The position numbers and the translations under genes are program-made. From CAXQZM01 sp965229645 (lineage in GTDB: Bacteria; Pseudomonadota; Alphaproteobacteria; UBA7985): a stretch of DNA of 64,000 bases. Positions 7,401 through 16,376 of this stretch are shown here, piece by piece. Each line of letters opens with the position of its first letter. Position 1 is the first letter of the stretch. The notes beneath the pieces were generated by a model. That model ran no database searches. It was not told the DNA's origin and worked only from the letters and a program-made list of their open reading frames with translations. The stretch spans positions 2,480,001-2,544,000 of the forward strand of contig OZ245893.1 in assembly GCA_965229645.1 (NCBI GenBank), in the 5' to 3' direction.

Positions 7401-9701
7401 ATGCCGCTGCGCCGCCTTATCCTATCTCTGGCTTTGGTTCTGCCATTTTTTGGGCGGGACGCAGGCGCGCAGTTGAGTTTTGGCGGCACGATTGCCGACA
7501 TCACCATCCAGGGAAATCAGCGGTACGCGGACGAGGTGTTGATCGATCAGATGGGGGTCAATATCGGTGACCCCTTCGAAGCGACAACCCTTAACGCGGC
7601 GCTTAAGGCTTTGGTCGGCAGCGGTCTGGTCATCGATGTCGAGTTCGCAAGGTTGGAAGACACTTTGCTGGTGCGCGTAACCGAACCCCTGTTTGTCAAC
7701 CGCATTTTTTTCCAAGGCAACACGACCTTTAAGGATGAACGCCTGTTCAGCTTTATCAGCACCCAACCGTCAGACCCGCTGTCCGATGCGAAGTTGCAGG
7801 AGGATGTTCGCACCATTCTTGACGCCTACGCCAGTCGCGGTCGCTACAGCGCCGAGGTTCGACCTTTCGTCAGTGATATGGGCCAGGGCCGCGCAGATGT
7901 GATCTTTGAAGTCGTCGAAGGCGAGGTCTCGCGCGTGAGTTCGGTCACCTTCATCGGCAACGAGGCCTTTGACGACAGGACCCTGCGCCGGATCGTTTCA
8001 ACCAAGGAGTACGGCCGCTTGCGCCGCCTGACCCAGGCCGACCGGTTTACCGAGACCGCAATCGCCCGCGACGTAGCGGCATTGACAGCGTTTTACTTTG
8101 ATCGCGGCTACGCCGATTTTGAAGTGACTGCCGCCCAAGGGGCCTTGGCGCCAGACCAATCGGGGTTCGTTGTCACTTTTGGCGTGTCGGAAGGGAAGGT
8201 CTATACCTTTGGCCAGGCGTCGATTGTCTCGGAAATCCCTGGTCTTAGCGCTGGAGACTTGGCGGGGACGCCTTTGGTCCGGACGGGGAGGCTCTATCGG
8301 CCAAACCAGGTTGAAGACGCCCAAGATCGTTTGCAGGCGCGGGCCGAGGCGCGCGGCTTCGGTGCCGCCGAGGTTCGGGTTGAGTTGATCCGACAGCCCG
8401 AAACCGACGTCATTGATCTCGTGTTTTCGGTCGTTACGGGGCCTGCCGCCCAGGTGGAGCGCATCGACATAGAGGGAAATTTGCGCACCCGCGACTATGT
8501 AATCCGTCGGGAGATGCGGCTGGCCGAAGGCGACGCCTTTTCGCGGAATCGCTTGCAGCGTTCTAGGCAACGTATCCGCGGCTTAGGGTACTTCGCCAAC
8601 GCCGATGTGGTGACGACGCCTGGCAGCGGGCCAGGCCAGGCCATTGTGATTGTTGAGGTCGAGGAAACCTCGACGGGCAACTTGGACTTCGGCGGCGGCG
8701 TATCGTCCAGCGGTGGCACCTCCCTAAATCTCAGTTACAACGAACGGAACTTCTTGGGCCGAGGGCAAAGGGTGCGCGTAAGCGCCGATTTGGGCGAAGA
8801 CACGCCGACCTATCGCCTGTCCTTCAACGAACCTTGGATGTTTGGACGCGAAGTGTCGGGCGGGTTCAGTCTGTTCGACACCTCGGCGGGCGACGAGGAT
8901 TCGGGCTATACTTTGCAGGAGACGGGGCTCACCCTTTCCAGCGGTTACAAGTTGACGGAGCGGTGGCGCCAAAGCTGGTCACTCACGTCCAAGTCGTCCA
9001 CCGTGTCGGATGTGACAAGCACCTCCCCCGTCATTGTCGATCAGGAAGGGGAGACCGCGCGGATGATCCTTGGCAGCAAGTTCGCCTTTAACGACTTGGA
9101 CTCATTTTTTAACCCTACGGCAGGGGTCTTGTTTGACATCAGTGCCGACCTAGCGGGGGGGCCCTTTGGCGGAGATGTCAATTGGCGGTCAATCGACTAC
9201 GACCTGACCTACTTTAGACCCCTGAACCATCGTTTGATCCTAAAACTGTCGAGCTCAGGGGGCCAAATTCGCTCCAGCGACGACGACTTGGTGCCGCTTG
9301 CGGATCGCTTTGGCACGCGATCGGACCTGGTGCGTGGATTTGCCCCAGGGGGGATTGGCCCGCGCGATCCAGAAACGCAGGACGCAATCGGTGCCACAAC
9401 CTACTACGCCGCGTCCGCTCAATTGCAGTTTCCCATGCCTGGCATGGCTGGGTTTGGCGTCGATGGTCGCCTGTTCTACGATCTTGGAACCGCATTTGAT
9501 GAAGGGCGTGACTATAGCCTCGATTACGGCAGCGGCCCGACCTTGATCAACGATTCTGACGCCTGGCGCTCGTCCATCGGTTACGGCCTGACGTGGAACT
9601 CGCCCCTGGGTCCCATGCAGTTTGATTGGGGCTATGCCCAAGCCGAGCAAAGCTTCGATGAGTTGGAGGAGTTTTCCTTTAGCCTCGGCCTAGGTCTCTA
9701 G
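7401..9701 (+). CDS. bamA: Outer-membrane protein assembly factor BamA
   Basis: The core of the BAM complex (766 aa), inserting beta-barrel proteins into the outer membrane. An N-terminal signal peptide (LILSLALVLPFF, then a cut near DAGAQ, about residue 24) is followed by five POTRA repeats (about 28-420; for example IQGNQRY, FFQGNTTF, FIGNEAF, IEGNLRT). A surface-antigen barrel ends with FSLGLGL; the final residue is Leu rather than the usual Phe or Trp. The barrel includes VRGFAPGGIGPRD, related to the conserved VRGF/Y loop motif. ATG 7401 lies about 90 bp after repeat b. Confidence 0.96.
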   Translation: MPLRRLILSLALVLPFFGRDAGAQLSFGGTIADITIQGNQRYADEVLIDQMGVNIGDPFEATTLNAALKALVGSGLVIDVEFARLEDTLLVRVTEPLFVNRIFFQGNTTFKDERLFSFISTQPSDPLSDAKLQEDVRTILDAYASRGRYSAEVRPFVSDMGQGRADVIFEVVEGEVSRVSSVTFIGNEAFDDRTLRRIVSTKEYGRLRRLTQADRFTETAIARDVAALTAFYFDRGYADFEVTAAQGALAPDQSGFVVTFGVSEGKVYTFGQASIVSEIPGLSAGDLAGTPLVRTGRLYRPNQVEDAQDRLQARAEARGFGAAEVRVELIRQPETDVIDLVFSVVTGPAAQVERIDIEGNLRTRDYVIRREMRLAEGDAFSRNRLQRSRQRIRGLGYFANADVVTTPGSGPGQAIVIVEVEETSTGNLDFGGGVSSSGGTSLNLSYNERNFLGRGQRVRVSADLGEDTPTYRLSFNEPWMFGREVSGGFSLFDTSAGDEDSGYTLQETGLTLSSGYKLTERWRQSWSLTSKSSTVSDVTSTSPVIVDQEGETARMILGSKFAFNDLDSFFNPTAGVLFDISADLAGGPFGGDVNWRSIDYDLTYFRPLNHRLILKLSSSGGQIRSSDDDLVPLADRFGTRSDLVRGFAPGGIGPRDPETQDAIGATTYYAASAQLQFPMPGMAGFGVDGRLFYDLGTAFDEGRDYSLDYGSGPTLINDSDAWRSSIGYGLTWNSPLGPMQFDWGYAQAEQSFDELEEFSFSLGLGL

Positions 9702-9736
9702 CCGCGTGGGGTCGCGTCGGACGAGCCAGGGTCTTG

Positions 9737-9892
9737 GCTTATACCCCGAGGCGCTTTCGCGCTGTTCTCGGGGCCGCGCGTTTGGAGCGCGGGCGTTCCC
9801 TGGGCCCTTCGGGCTTGGAGCCCGCTTGGGGGGCCGCAGTCGCGGCCCTTATACCAGCGATCATAAGAGTCGTTCTGGGTCGCCGCTGGTAT
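9737..9892 (-). repeat. Multi-hairpin repeat, long form, truncated (copy c), overlaps skp start
   Basis: This reverse-orientation copy retains the CTTATACCCCGAG segment, the long-form GC-rich insert, the GGCCGCAGTCGCGGCC hairpin and the final hairpin ending CGCTGGTAT. It lacks the A/T-rich terminal stem and the GAAACGC hairpin. It starts 36 bp after bamA and is read in frame into the skp signal peptide. Confidence 0.88.
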
Positions 9893-10494
9893 TAGGGGCG
9901 CTGATCCTCAGTCTTCTGGTCTCGCAAGGAACTTGGTCGCAAGCGGTCGGCCAAGATCCAAGCGGCCAACCTGAGGCGAGCGCGACGCTGGAGACGGTGT
10001 TTCCGATCTTGATCGTTGACGTCGCCGAGGTTCGTGCCAGCGCTTCGGCCTACAGTTCGATTCAGCGGGAAACAGAACGGGCACGCGACGTGATCAACGC
10101 GGCATACGAAACGCGGTTGGCGCGGCTGCAAGCCGTTCGCAATGATCTATTGGGCCAGGAAGGGAGCTTGTCGCCCGAGGCGTTCCAGACCCAGACCAGC
10201 GCATTGGAACGCCAGGCCATTGATCTGGAAAATAGTCGCCGGCGCAACTTTGCCCTGATTGAAAGCCGTCGGCAGCAGGCCTCGGGCGTCGTCGATGCCC
10301 AGCTCAACGCGGTTTTGACCGATTTGTTGCTGGAGGCAGGCGCAACCTACATGCTGAACCAACAATCGGCCCTGATCTGGCCCGATGCCGTCAACGTTAC
10401 TGCGGCCGCCATCGACCAGCTCAACCAGCGCGTGCCCGCCATCAGCTTTCAGATCGACATCAGCGACGTGACCGACCCCGATGCCGTTCCATAG
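9826..10494 (+). CDS. skp: OmpH/Skp-family periplasmic chaperone
   Basis: A periplasmic chaperone (about 222 aa) that keeps outer-membrane proteins unfolded on the way to BAM. A hydrophobic signal-peptide core (LVLGALILSLLV) is followed by an OmpH domain with ILIVDVAEVRASASAYSSI and a long charged coiled coil (about residues 85-175), as in Skp. The position between bamA and lpxD is canonical. The start is unusual. No ATG precedes the signal core in frame, and TTG 9826, with GGAG 5 nt upstream, lies inside multi-hairpin repeat c. GTG 9706 is an alternative but would give an implausible Arg-rich leader of about 60 residues. The repeat therefore encodes the n-region of the signal peptide. Identity is good; the start is uncertain. 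Confidence 0.8.
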   Translation: MGGRSRGPYTSDHKSRSGSPLVLGALILSLLVSQGTWSQAVGQDPSGQPEASATLETVFPILIVDVAEVRASASAYSSIQRETERARDVINAAYETRLARLQAVRNDLLGQEGSLSPEAFQTQTSALERQAIDLENSRRRNFALIESRRQQASGVVDAQLNAVLTDLLLEAGATYMLNQQSALIWPDAVNVTAAAIDQLNQRVPAISFQIDISDVTDPDAVP

Positions 10495-11584
10495 GTCCCC
10501 CGCGGATACACCGCCAATTCTCAGTGCGCACGCCGCGCCCGATCCGCAATTTTTTACCTTTCGGGAGTCGGTGTCGCTGGACGAGATTTTGGAGGTGTTG
10601 GAAGCGGCTGGTGTGGAGGTAGAGGCGGGGCAACCCCTTGCGGGCGTGCCGTCGCAGTTTGTTGGGCTCTGTCCCTTGTCCACGGCGGGGCCGAACCAGA
10701 TCAGCTTTTTCCACAATGCCCGCTACCTGGACGATTTGGCGTCGTGCCAAGCGGGGCTGATCTTGGTTCCCGATACCTTGGCCACGTCCAAGACATGGCA
10801 GAAGCCCGTCTTGCGCGTTTCCGACGTTCATCGGGCCATGGCCCTGGTCGGCCATGCCTTTGTGATCGACCCCGTGCCCGATGGTCAGCACCACCCCAGC
10901 GCGGTGGTGGCGCACGACGCCGAAATCGGCGCGGGTGTGACTTTGGGGCCGCAGGTGGTCGTGGCCGCAGGGGCGCGCATCGGCGCCCGCAGCTACCTTG
11001 GTGCCCTTAGCTACGTCGGACCTAAGGTCCTTATTGGTGACGATTGTACCATCGACGCGAACGTGACTCTGACGCATACGATTATGGGCCATGGCGTTTG
11101 TGTGAAGCCAGGCGCGCGTCTGGGTCAGCGCGGGTTTGGCTGGGCGCTGGGTCCTCGCGGGCATGTGCCCAAACCCCAGGTGGGGCGGGTTGTGGTTGGC
11201 GACGGCGTCGAAATTGGGGCCAACACGGTGATCGATCGTGGATCCTTGCACGATACGGTCATCGGCGCAGGGACGGTGATCGACAACCTGTGCCATATCG
11301 CGCACAATTGTCGGATCGGGCGCTTTTGCGCCGTGGCGGGGGCGAGTGCCTTTGCCGGCACGACAATCTTGGGCGACTTTGTTCAGATCGGCGGCTTCGT
11401 TGCCTCCAAGGGTCATGTGACGGTGGGCGACGGCGCGATCGTGCGCATCGACAGCTTCATCGGGTCCAACATCGGCGCGGGCCAAGACGTTGCGGGGCGT
11501 CCAGCCCGACCAATCGGGGCCTATCGGCGCTTACTTCGTCACTGGTCACGGGCGGCGCGAGGCGCTAATACCAGCGGCAACTAG
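10481..11584 (+). CDS. lpxD: UDP-3-O-acylglucosamine N-acyltransferase
   Basis: The third lipid A step (367 aa): transfers a 3-hydroxyacyl chain from acyl-ACP to UDP-3-O-acyl-glucosamine. An N-terminal uridine-binding domain (about residues 25-120, with FTFRESVSLDEI) precedes a left-handed beta-helix of hexapeptide repeats. The catalytic His region NLCHIAHNCRIG is near residue 270. It starts 14 nt inside skp. The last codons (ANTSGN then TAG) come from the left end of repeat copy d, so the natural C terminus appears to have been replaced by repeat sequence; the catalytic core is unaffected. Confidence 0.96.
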   Translation: MPFHRSPADTPPILSAHAAPDPQFFTFRESVSLDEILEVLEAAGVEVEAGQPLAGVPSQFVGLCPLSTAGPNQISFFHNARYLDDLASCQAGLILVPDTLATSKTWQKPVLRVSDVHRAMALVGHAFVIDPVPDGQHHPSAVVAHDAEIGAGVTLGPQVVVAAGARIGARSYLGALSYVGPKVLIGDDCTIDANVTLTHTIMGHGVCVKPGARLGQRGFGWALGPRGHVPKPQVGRVVVGDGVEIGANTVIDRGSLHDTVIGAGTVIDNLCHIAHNCRIGRFCAVAGASAFAGTTILGDFVQIGGFVASKGHVTVGDGAIVRIDSFIGSNIGAGQDVAGRPARPIGAYRRLLRHWSRAARGANTSGN

Positions 11585-11764
11585 GAATAACTCTTTGGTT
11601 CGCTGGTATAAGGGCCGCGACCGCGGCCCCCGTAGCGGCCCCGAGAATAGCGGACACGCGCCTCGGGGTATAAGCGAAGGCCCCGTCGGAGGCGAAACGC
11701 GACGCGTTTCTGCCGTGAGACACAAAACGGCTAAAAAAGTGTCAACTTTTTTGGCCGTTGGTAT
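11568..11764 (+). repeat. Multi-hairpin repeat, short form (copy d), overlaps lpxD end
   Basis: A complete 197-bp forward copy from ATACCAGCGG to CCGTTGGTAT, between lpxD and fabZ. Its first 17 bases encode the last residues and TAG stop of lpxD. The terminal stem has one T-G wobble pair where most copies have a Watson-Crick pair. Confidence 0.93.
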
Positions 11765-11882
11765 AAGGAGCGCCGAGTTAGGCGGCAGGGGCCGCCGTCG
11801 CAAGTGTCTAGTCGTCTTTGGCGGAGTTTAGGGAAGCTCGGCGCAAAGCCTTTGTGGATGGGGATTGGGTGTGGAAACGCTT

Positions 11883-12356
11883 ATGTCTGGTGAAGAAACG
11901 GCAACAGATTTGGCCTTAGATATAGAAGGAATCTTGGGCCTCTTGCCCCACCGCTATCCCTTTTTGCTTGTAGATCGTCTTGTGTCACTGGACCGGGCGC
12001 AGCGAACGGCCCATGCACAAAAAATGGTGACGGTGAATGAGCCCTATTTTCAGGGGCATTTTCCCGCGCAGCGCGTCATGCCCGGGGTCTTGCAGATGGA
12101 GGCGCTGGCCCAGCTAGGTGCCCTCTATGTGCTGCGCGCCTATCCTGAGGTCAAAACCAAGGCCATTTACCTCATGTCGATGGACAACTGCCGCTTTCGC
12201 AAGACGGTGGTTCCTGGCTCGGTCCTAGACCTCAAGGTCAAGATGGTTCATGAACGGCGGGCACGGCTGATCTTCAAGTTTGCTGGCGTCGCGAGCGTTG
12301 GCGGCGAGATCATGTCGCAGGCCGATTTCACCGCCATGGGGGTCGCGGCGGACTGA
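11883..12356 (+). CDS. fabZ: 3-hydroxyacyl-[ACP] dehydratase
   Basis: A hot-dog-fold dehydratase (157 aa) of fatty-acid elongation, converting 3-hydroxyacyl-ACP to trans-2-enoyl-ACP. LLPHRYPFLLVDR (about residues 20-32) and GHFPAQRVMPGVLQMEALAQ carry the catalytic His and Glu. It competes with the neighbouring Lpx acyltransferases for 3-hydroxyacyl-ACP, which fits its conserved place between lpxD and lpxA. I prefer ATG 11883; TTG 11865 and GTG 11871 are in-frame alternatives adding 4-6 residues. Confidence 0.95.
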   Translation: MSGEETATDLALDIEGILGLLPHRYPFLLVDRLVSLDRAQRTAHAQKMVTVNEPYFQGHFPAQRVMPGVLQMEALAQLGALYVLRAYPEVKTKAIYLMSMDNCRFRKTVVPGSVLDLKVKMVHERRARLIFKFAGVASVGGEIMSQADFTAMGVAAD

Positions 12357-12363
12357 ATCTCGG

Positions 12364-13167
12364 ATGAGTTCCTCGATTCACCCCAGCGCCTTTATTGATC
12401 CTTCCGCGCGCCTCGCGGCGGATGTGGAGGTGGGCCCCTGCGCCTTTGTCGGGCCGCAGGTTCATCTCGCCGCAGGGGTGCGCGTGGGGCACGGCGCGAC
12501 CCTGGCGCAGAATACCAAGATCGGCGAAGGAACGCGCATCTGGCCGCAGGCAGTGGTGGGCGTCGATGCCCAAGACCTAAAGTACGCTGGCGAAGCGACC
12601 TATCTGGAAATCGGGGCCCGATGCCTGATTCGCGAGTTCGCCAGCTTGCATCGGGGCACCGCTGGCGGCGGGGGACTGACGAAGATCGGCGACGATGTTT
12701 TGGTCATGAACGGGGGCCATGTCGGACACGATGCCACGATCGGCAACGGCTGCGTTATCGCCGCCCACGCCGCCATTGGCGGGCATGTCATCATCGAGGA
12801 TCAGGCCATCATCGGCGGGGTGACAGGGGTGCATCAGTGGGTTCGGATCGGGGCCCATGCCATGGTCGGGTTCGGCACCATGGTCAACCAGGACGTGCCG
12901 CCGTTTGCCGTGGTTAAGGGGCAGGAGGCGAGGTTGGACGGAGTCAACTTGGTGGGCCTGAAACGGCGTGGGTTCAGCCGGGATGAGGTACGCGCGATCG
13001 TCGGCGCCATGAAAGCCTTGTTCTTAAAGCGCGGCGACGCAGCCTTTGCCGACGCCATCGCGCAAACCCGTGCGACCTACGCCGACAGCGCCCATGTCCG
13101 AGCCCTGCTGGCCTTCATCGAGGACGCGGAAGGGCTTGCGCGCAAGCGTGGCTTTGTCAGCACCTAA
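12364..13167 (+). CDS. lpxA: UDP-N-acetylglucosamine acyltransferase
   Basis: The first lipid A step (267 aa), O-acylating UDP-GlcNAc. The protein is a hexapeptide beta-helix starting at IHPSAFIDPSARLAADVEVG, with the catalytic His segment MNGGHVGHD (about residues 117-125) and a helical C-terminal domain beginning near LKRRGFSRDEVRAI. ATG 12364 lies 7 bp after fabZ. An upstream in-frame start inside fabZ would add a non-homologous leader and was rejected. Confidence 0.97.
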   Translation: MSSSIHPSAFIDPSARLAADVEVGPCAFVGPQVHLAAGVRVGHGATLAQNTKIGEGTRIWPQAVVGVDAQDLKYAGEATYLEIGARCLIREFASLHRGTAGGGGLTKIGDDVLVMNGGHVGHDATIGNGCVIAAHAAIGGHVIIEDQAIIGGVTGVHQWVRIGAHAMVGFGTMVNQDVPPFAVVKGQEARLDGVNLVGLKRRGFSRDEVRAIVGAMKALFLKRGDAAFADAIAQTRATYADSAHVRALLAFIEDAEGLARKRGFVST

Positions 13168-13963
13168 ATCCCCGATTCTTGTCGTTGCGGGGGATGGGGC
13201 CCTGCCGCTGAAACTGGTCGGCATCTTGGGGGATCGGGCGCAGGTCTGCGCCTTGCAAGGCTTTGCGAGTCCTGAAACGGTCAGGGCGGCGGCGGTGCAA
13301 ATTCCGTTTGGACGGTTTGGCGCCATGGTCGATTTTGGCAAGCGCCAGGGCGCGCGCCAAGTACTCTTCGTCGGTGGGTTGGCGCGGCCCGCAGCCTCTG
13401 GTCTTGACTTGGATGCCTACAGCAAGGCCAACTTGGCCCTAGAGGTGTTTTATCAAGGGGACGATGCGGCCCTGCGCGCCCTATCAGACTTATTCGCGCG
13501 CGCGGGGCTAAGCACCGTGGGGGTTCTGGACGTCGCCCCAGAACTGGCCATGCCCGCGGGGGACCTCACCGAGCGTGGCATGGACGCGCGGGCCGCGGCG
13601 GATTGGCGGCGGGGCCTTGCGGTCGTGCGCGCCCTCGGGGTGCTAGATGTGGGTCAGGCCGTGGTGGTGCAGCAGGGGCTGGTCTTGGCGCTCGAAGGGA
13701 TTGAGGGCACGGACGCGCTCCTTGCCCGTTCGGCGCCGCTGAAGCGCCCTGGCCCAGCGCCGATTTTGGTCAAGGCGGCGAAACCGAACCAGGATATGCG
13801 TCTGGACGTGCCCACCTTCGGCCCGCAAACGGTCACGGGGTTGATCGCCGCGGGATTTGCGGGCGCGGCCCTGCAAGTGGATAAAACCTTGCTGGTCGAT
13901 CGTGACGCCTGCGTCGACGCGGCCGACCAAGCGGGCCTGTTCTTGCACGGATTTGCTGCATGA
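13148..13963 (+). CDS. lpxI: UDP-2,3-diacylglucosamine pyrophosphatase LpxI
   Basis: A DUF1009-family hydrolase (about 271 aa) that makes lipid X from UDP-2,3-diacylglucosamine. In alphaproteobacteria it replaces LpxH. The N-terminal domain begins PILVVAGDGALPLKL and the C-terminal catalytic domain contains DMRLDVPTFGPQTV, both characteristic. I chose GTG 13148, which overlaps lpxA by 20 nt and puts ILVVAGDG near the N terminus. The end overlaps lpxB (ATGA). The lpxA-lpxI-lpxB order is the usual alphaproteobacterial arrangement. Confidence 0.93.
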   Translation: MALSAPKSPILVVAGDGALPLKLVGILGDRAQVCALQGFASPETVRAAAVQIPFGRFGAMVDFGKRQGARQVLFVGGLARPAASGLDLDAYSKANLALEVFYQGDDAALRALSDLFARAGLSTVGVLDVAPELAMPAGDLTERGMDARAAADWRRGLAVVRALGVLDVGQAVVVQQGLVLALEGIEGTDALLARSAPLKRPGPAPILVKAAKPNQDMRLDVPTFGPQTVTGLIAAGFAGAALQVDKTLLVDRDACVDAADQAGLFLHGFAA

Positions 13964-15081
13964 GGGTCTTTATGGTGGCGGGCGAAGCGTCGGGCGATGT
14001 GCTGGGCGGGCAGGTGCTGGCGGGGTTGCGGGCGCGCTACGGGAGCGATCTGGTGGTGGCGGGTTTGGGCGGGCAGCACATGGCCACCCAGGGCCTCCAG
14101 TCCTTGTTTCCCATGGGCGACGTCGCGGTCATGGGGTTGGTGGAGGTCTTGCGTCGCTATGGGGCGTTGCGGGCGCGGATCCATAGGCTGAAGACGGCAA
14201 TCCAGGCGTTCCATCCCGACGCCCTGGTGCTGATCGATGCCCAAGGCCTGTCCTACCGCTTGGGCAGGCACTTCGCCCAGGCGCCGTTTCGGCGCATCCA
14301 GTTGGTGGCGCCCAGCGTCTGGGCCTGGAAACCCGAGCGCGCGGCCAAGGTCGCGACGTTCCTCGACCATATGGCCTGCTTGTTCCCGTTCGAACCGCCG
14401 TACTTTGCTGCGCACGGGTTGGCGGCAACCTTCGTCGGGCATCCAGCCGTGGGCGGGGGGACGGGCAAATCGCAAGCGCAGGCGCGGGCGGCCTTGGTTC
14501 TTGACCCTGGCTCGGTTTGGGCAGCGGTGCTTCCAGGCAGCCGCAAGATGGAAACGACGCAGCTGTGCCCGGTCTTTGGTCGCCTTGTTCGTCAGGCCTA
14601 CGCGGCGGGACAAATCGGCGGTATCCTCGTTCCCCTCGCCGAACCGGTCGCCGACCCCGTGCGCCAATGGACGCAAGCCCTGAACGTGCCGTATCGGGTT
14701 TTGAGCACAGCGCAGGAGCGGGCCAATTTGCCCGCCGCCGACTTGGCCCTGGCCGCCAGCGGCACGGTCTCGCTGGAGCTTTCGGCCCAAGGCATTCCTG
14801 CGATCTTGGCCTACCGATTTCATCCGTTGACCTACGCCTATGTGCGACGGCGGCTCACGGTCGCGTACATGGGCTTGACCAATTTACTGGCGGGCGCGGA
14901 AGTTCAACCCGAATTTAAGCTCAACGAAACTTCAGTCGCTGACCTGGCCGCCTGCTTCGCGGCCCTCGCAACCTCGCCGACCCGCCGCGAGCGCCAGCGC
15001 GCGCGCCAGCACGACGCCTTGGCGGCTTTGCAGCTCGACGACGGTCTGGATTTCGGCAATCGGGTTGCAGCCCTAATTTAG
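13960..15081 (+). CDS. lpxB: Lipid-A-disaccharide synthase
   Basis: A GT-B glycosyltransferase of family 19 (373 aa) joining lipid X and UDP-diacylglucosamine into the beta-1,6 disaccharide. The N terminus FMVAGEASGDVLGGQVL (residues 4-20) is the family signature. APSVWAWKPERA (about 115-126), LPGSR and ASGTVSLELS are also present. ATG 13960 overlaps the lpxI stop. It closes the plus-strand run and converges on dinB, overlapping its end by 9 bp. Confidence 0.97.
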   Translation: MRVFMVAGEASGDVLGGQVLAGLRARYGSDLVVAGLGGQHMATQGLQSLFPMGDVAVMGLVEVLRRYGALRARIHRLKTAIQAFHPDALVLIDAQGLSYRLGRHFAQAPFRRIQLVAPSVWAWKPERAAKVATFLDHMACLFPFEPPYFAAHGLAATFVGHPAVGGGTGKSQAQARAALVLDPGSVWAAVLPGSRKMETTQLCPVFGRLVRQAYAAGQIGGILVPLAEPVADPVRQWTQALNVPYRVLSTAQERANLPAADLALAASGTVSLELSAQGIPAILAYRFHPLTYAYVRRRLTVAYMGLTNLLAGAEVQPEFKLNETSVADLAACFAALATSPTRRERQRARQHDALAALQLDDGLDFGNRVAALI

Positions 15082-16245
15082 GAGCGGACTTTGCGGTGGA
15101 GCGGCGAAGTCTGCCGCGCGCGCAAAGTCGCTGAGGCCTAGACCCATGAGGCGGAAGGGTCCCTTGGGAAGTTCCTTGCGCAGCAAGGTCAGGCCCACCT
15201 CGCGTAACAGGTCTTGCGCGTCGGTGGGGGCAGGCAATTTCTGGCGACGGGTAAAGGTTTGAAACGCATGGGTTTTGAGCTTTAGCGTCAGGGTCCAGCC
15301 TTGCAAGCGCGCCCGGGCGACGCGGCTGGCAACACGGCCCGCCAGACGGGTGAGGATCGGTTCAAGGTCGCCAAGGGCGCTGAGATCGCGGTGGAAGGTA
15401 GTTTCGCTCGAGATCGATTTTGAGATGCGATCGGAACGAACCGGGCGGGGGTCGTGCCCGCGGGCAAAGTCCGCGAGGCGGGGCCCCAAACTTCCGAAGG
15501 CTTGGCTTAGCTCGGCCTCCGAAAATCGCCGCAGGTCCCCGACGGTTAGAATCCCTCGTCGCGCCAGGGATTTGGCCAGGGCGGGCCCCACCCCCCAGAG
15601 GATGCGCACGGGCTGATCGGTCAGAAATTCCGCCCCGTCTTTGGGACCTAGAACCGAAAAACCCTTGGGTTTTTCGAGGTCGGAGGCAATTTTTGCCAGC
15701 AACTTGTTGTGCGCTAACCCGACCGAGAGCGTAAGGCCCATGTGGGTTGCGACCCAATCCTGAAACGCCAGCAAGACTTCGTAGGGGGCTTGGCCGTGGA
15801 GGCGCTGGCTGGCCGACAGGTCCACATAGGCTTCATCGATGCTCAAGGGCTGAATTTGCGGGCTAAGGCGGCGCATGGCGTCGCGAATCTCTAGGCCGAC
15901 TTGACGATAGAGCCCCATGCGCGGTTTCACCACCAGGGCGTGCGGGCACTTGGCAAGGGCAGTATACATGGGCATGGCCGATTTGACGCCGTATAGACGT
16001 GCCACGTAACAGGCCGTGGTGACGACCCCGCGCGCGCGCCCGCCGACGATCACGGGGCGATCGGCCCACTCGGGCCGCTCGCGCTTTTCCACCGCCGCAT
16101 AGAACGCGTCGCAGTCGATATGGGCGATGTGCAGGTGCGGCAACTCAGGGTGCGACAGCCAACGCCGCCCGCCGCAGTTTGGGCACGGCGGTTGCGGGTT
16201 TTGTACGGGCGCGCTCAAGCGGCAGGTGCGGCAGATAGCCTCCAT
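15073..16245 (-). CDS. dinB: DNA polymerase IV (Y family) with N-terminal zinc-ribbon-like segment
   Basis: A translesion polymerase (about 390 aa). DCDAFYAAVEKRE (metal-binding Asp) and SIDEAYVDL (catalytic Asp-Glu) give the palm domain. Helix-hairpin-helix-like ILWGVGPALAKSL and a little-finger domain follow. Before the palm, CRTC and CPNC pairs about 18 residues apart form a zinc-ribbon-like cap, a form I associate with alphaproteobacterial DinB. I chose ATG 16245; an upstream start at 16266 would add seven residues. The canonical C-terminal clamp motif was not identified. Confidence 0.94.
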   Translation of the reverse strand: MEAICRTCRLSAPVQNPQPPCPNCGGRRWLSHPELPHLHIAHIDCDAFYAAVEKRERPEWADRPVIVGGRARGVVTTACYVARLYGVKSAMPMYTALAKCPHALVVKPRMGLYRQVGLEIRDAMRRLSPQIQPLSIDEAYVDLSASQRLHGQAPYEVLLAFQDWVATHMGLTLSVGLAHNKLLAKIASDLEKPKGFSVLGPKDGAEFLTDQPVRILWGVGPALAKSLARRGILTVGDLRRFSEAELSQAFGSLGPRLADFARGHDPRPVRSDRISKSISSETTFHRDLSALGDLEPILTRLAGRVASRVARARLQGWTLTLKLKTHAFQTFTRRQKLPAPTDAQDLLREVGLTLLRKELPKGPFRLMGLGLSDFARAADFAAPPQSPLLN

Positions 16246-16376
16246 GGGGACTCTGTCTAATCCCAATTCCCATGAAAGTTGATCCCCAGATGCAACCCCT
16301 TCCCCCGCCCAAGGGCTTGAAGGTTTCTGGGTTGATTTGTGTCGGTCGCTTTAGACCTTTGATCCTGTCATGGTGG

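Noticed and set aside
9706..9825. GTG 9706 as the Skp start
   Set aside because: It would put an Arg/Gly-rich repeat-encoded leader of about 60 residues before the signal core and has a weak ribosome binding site.
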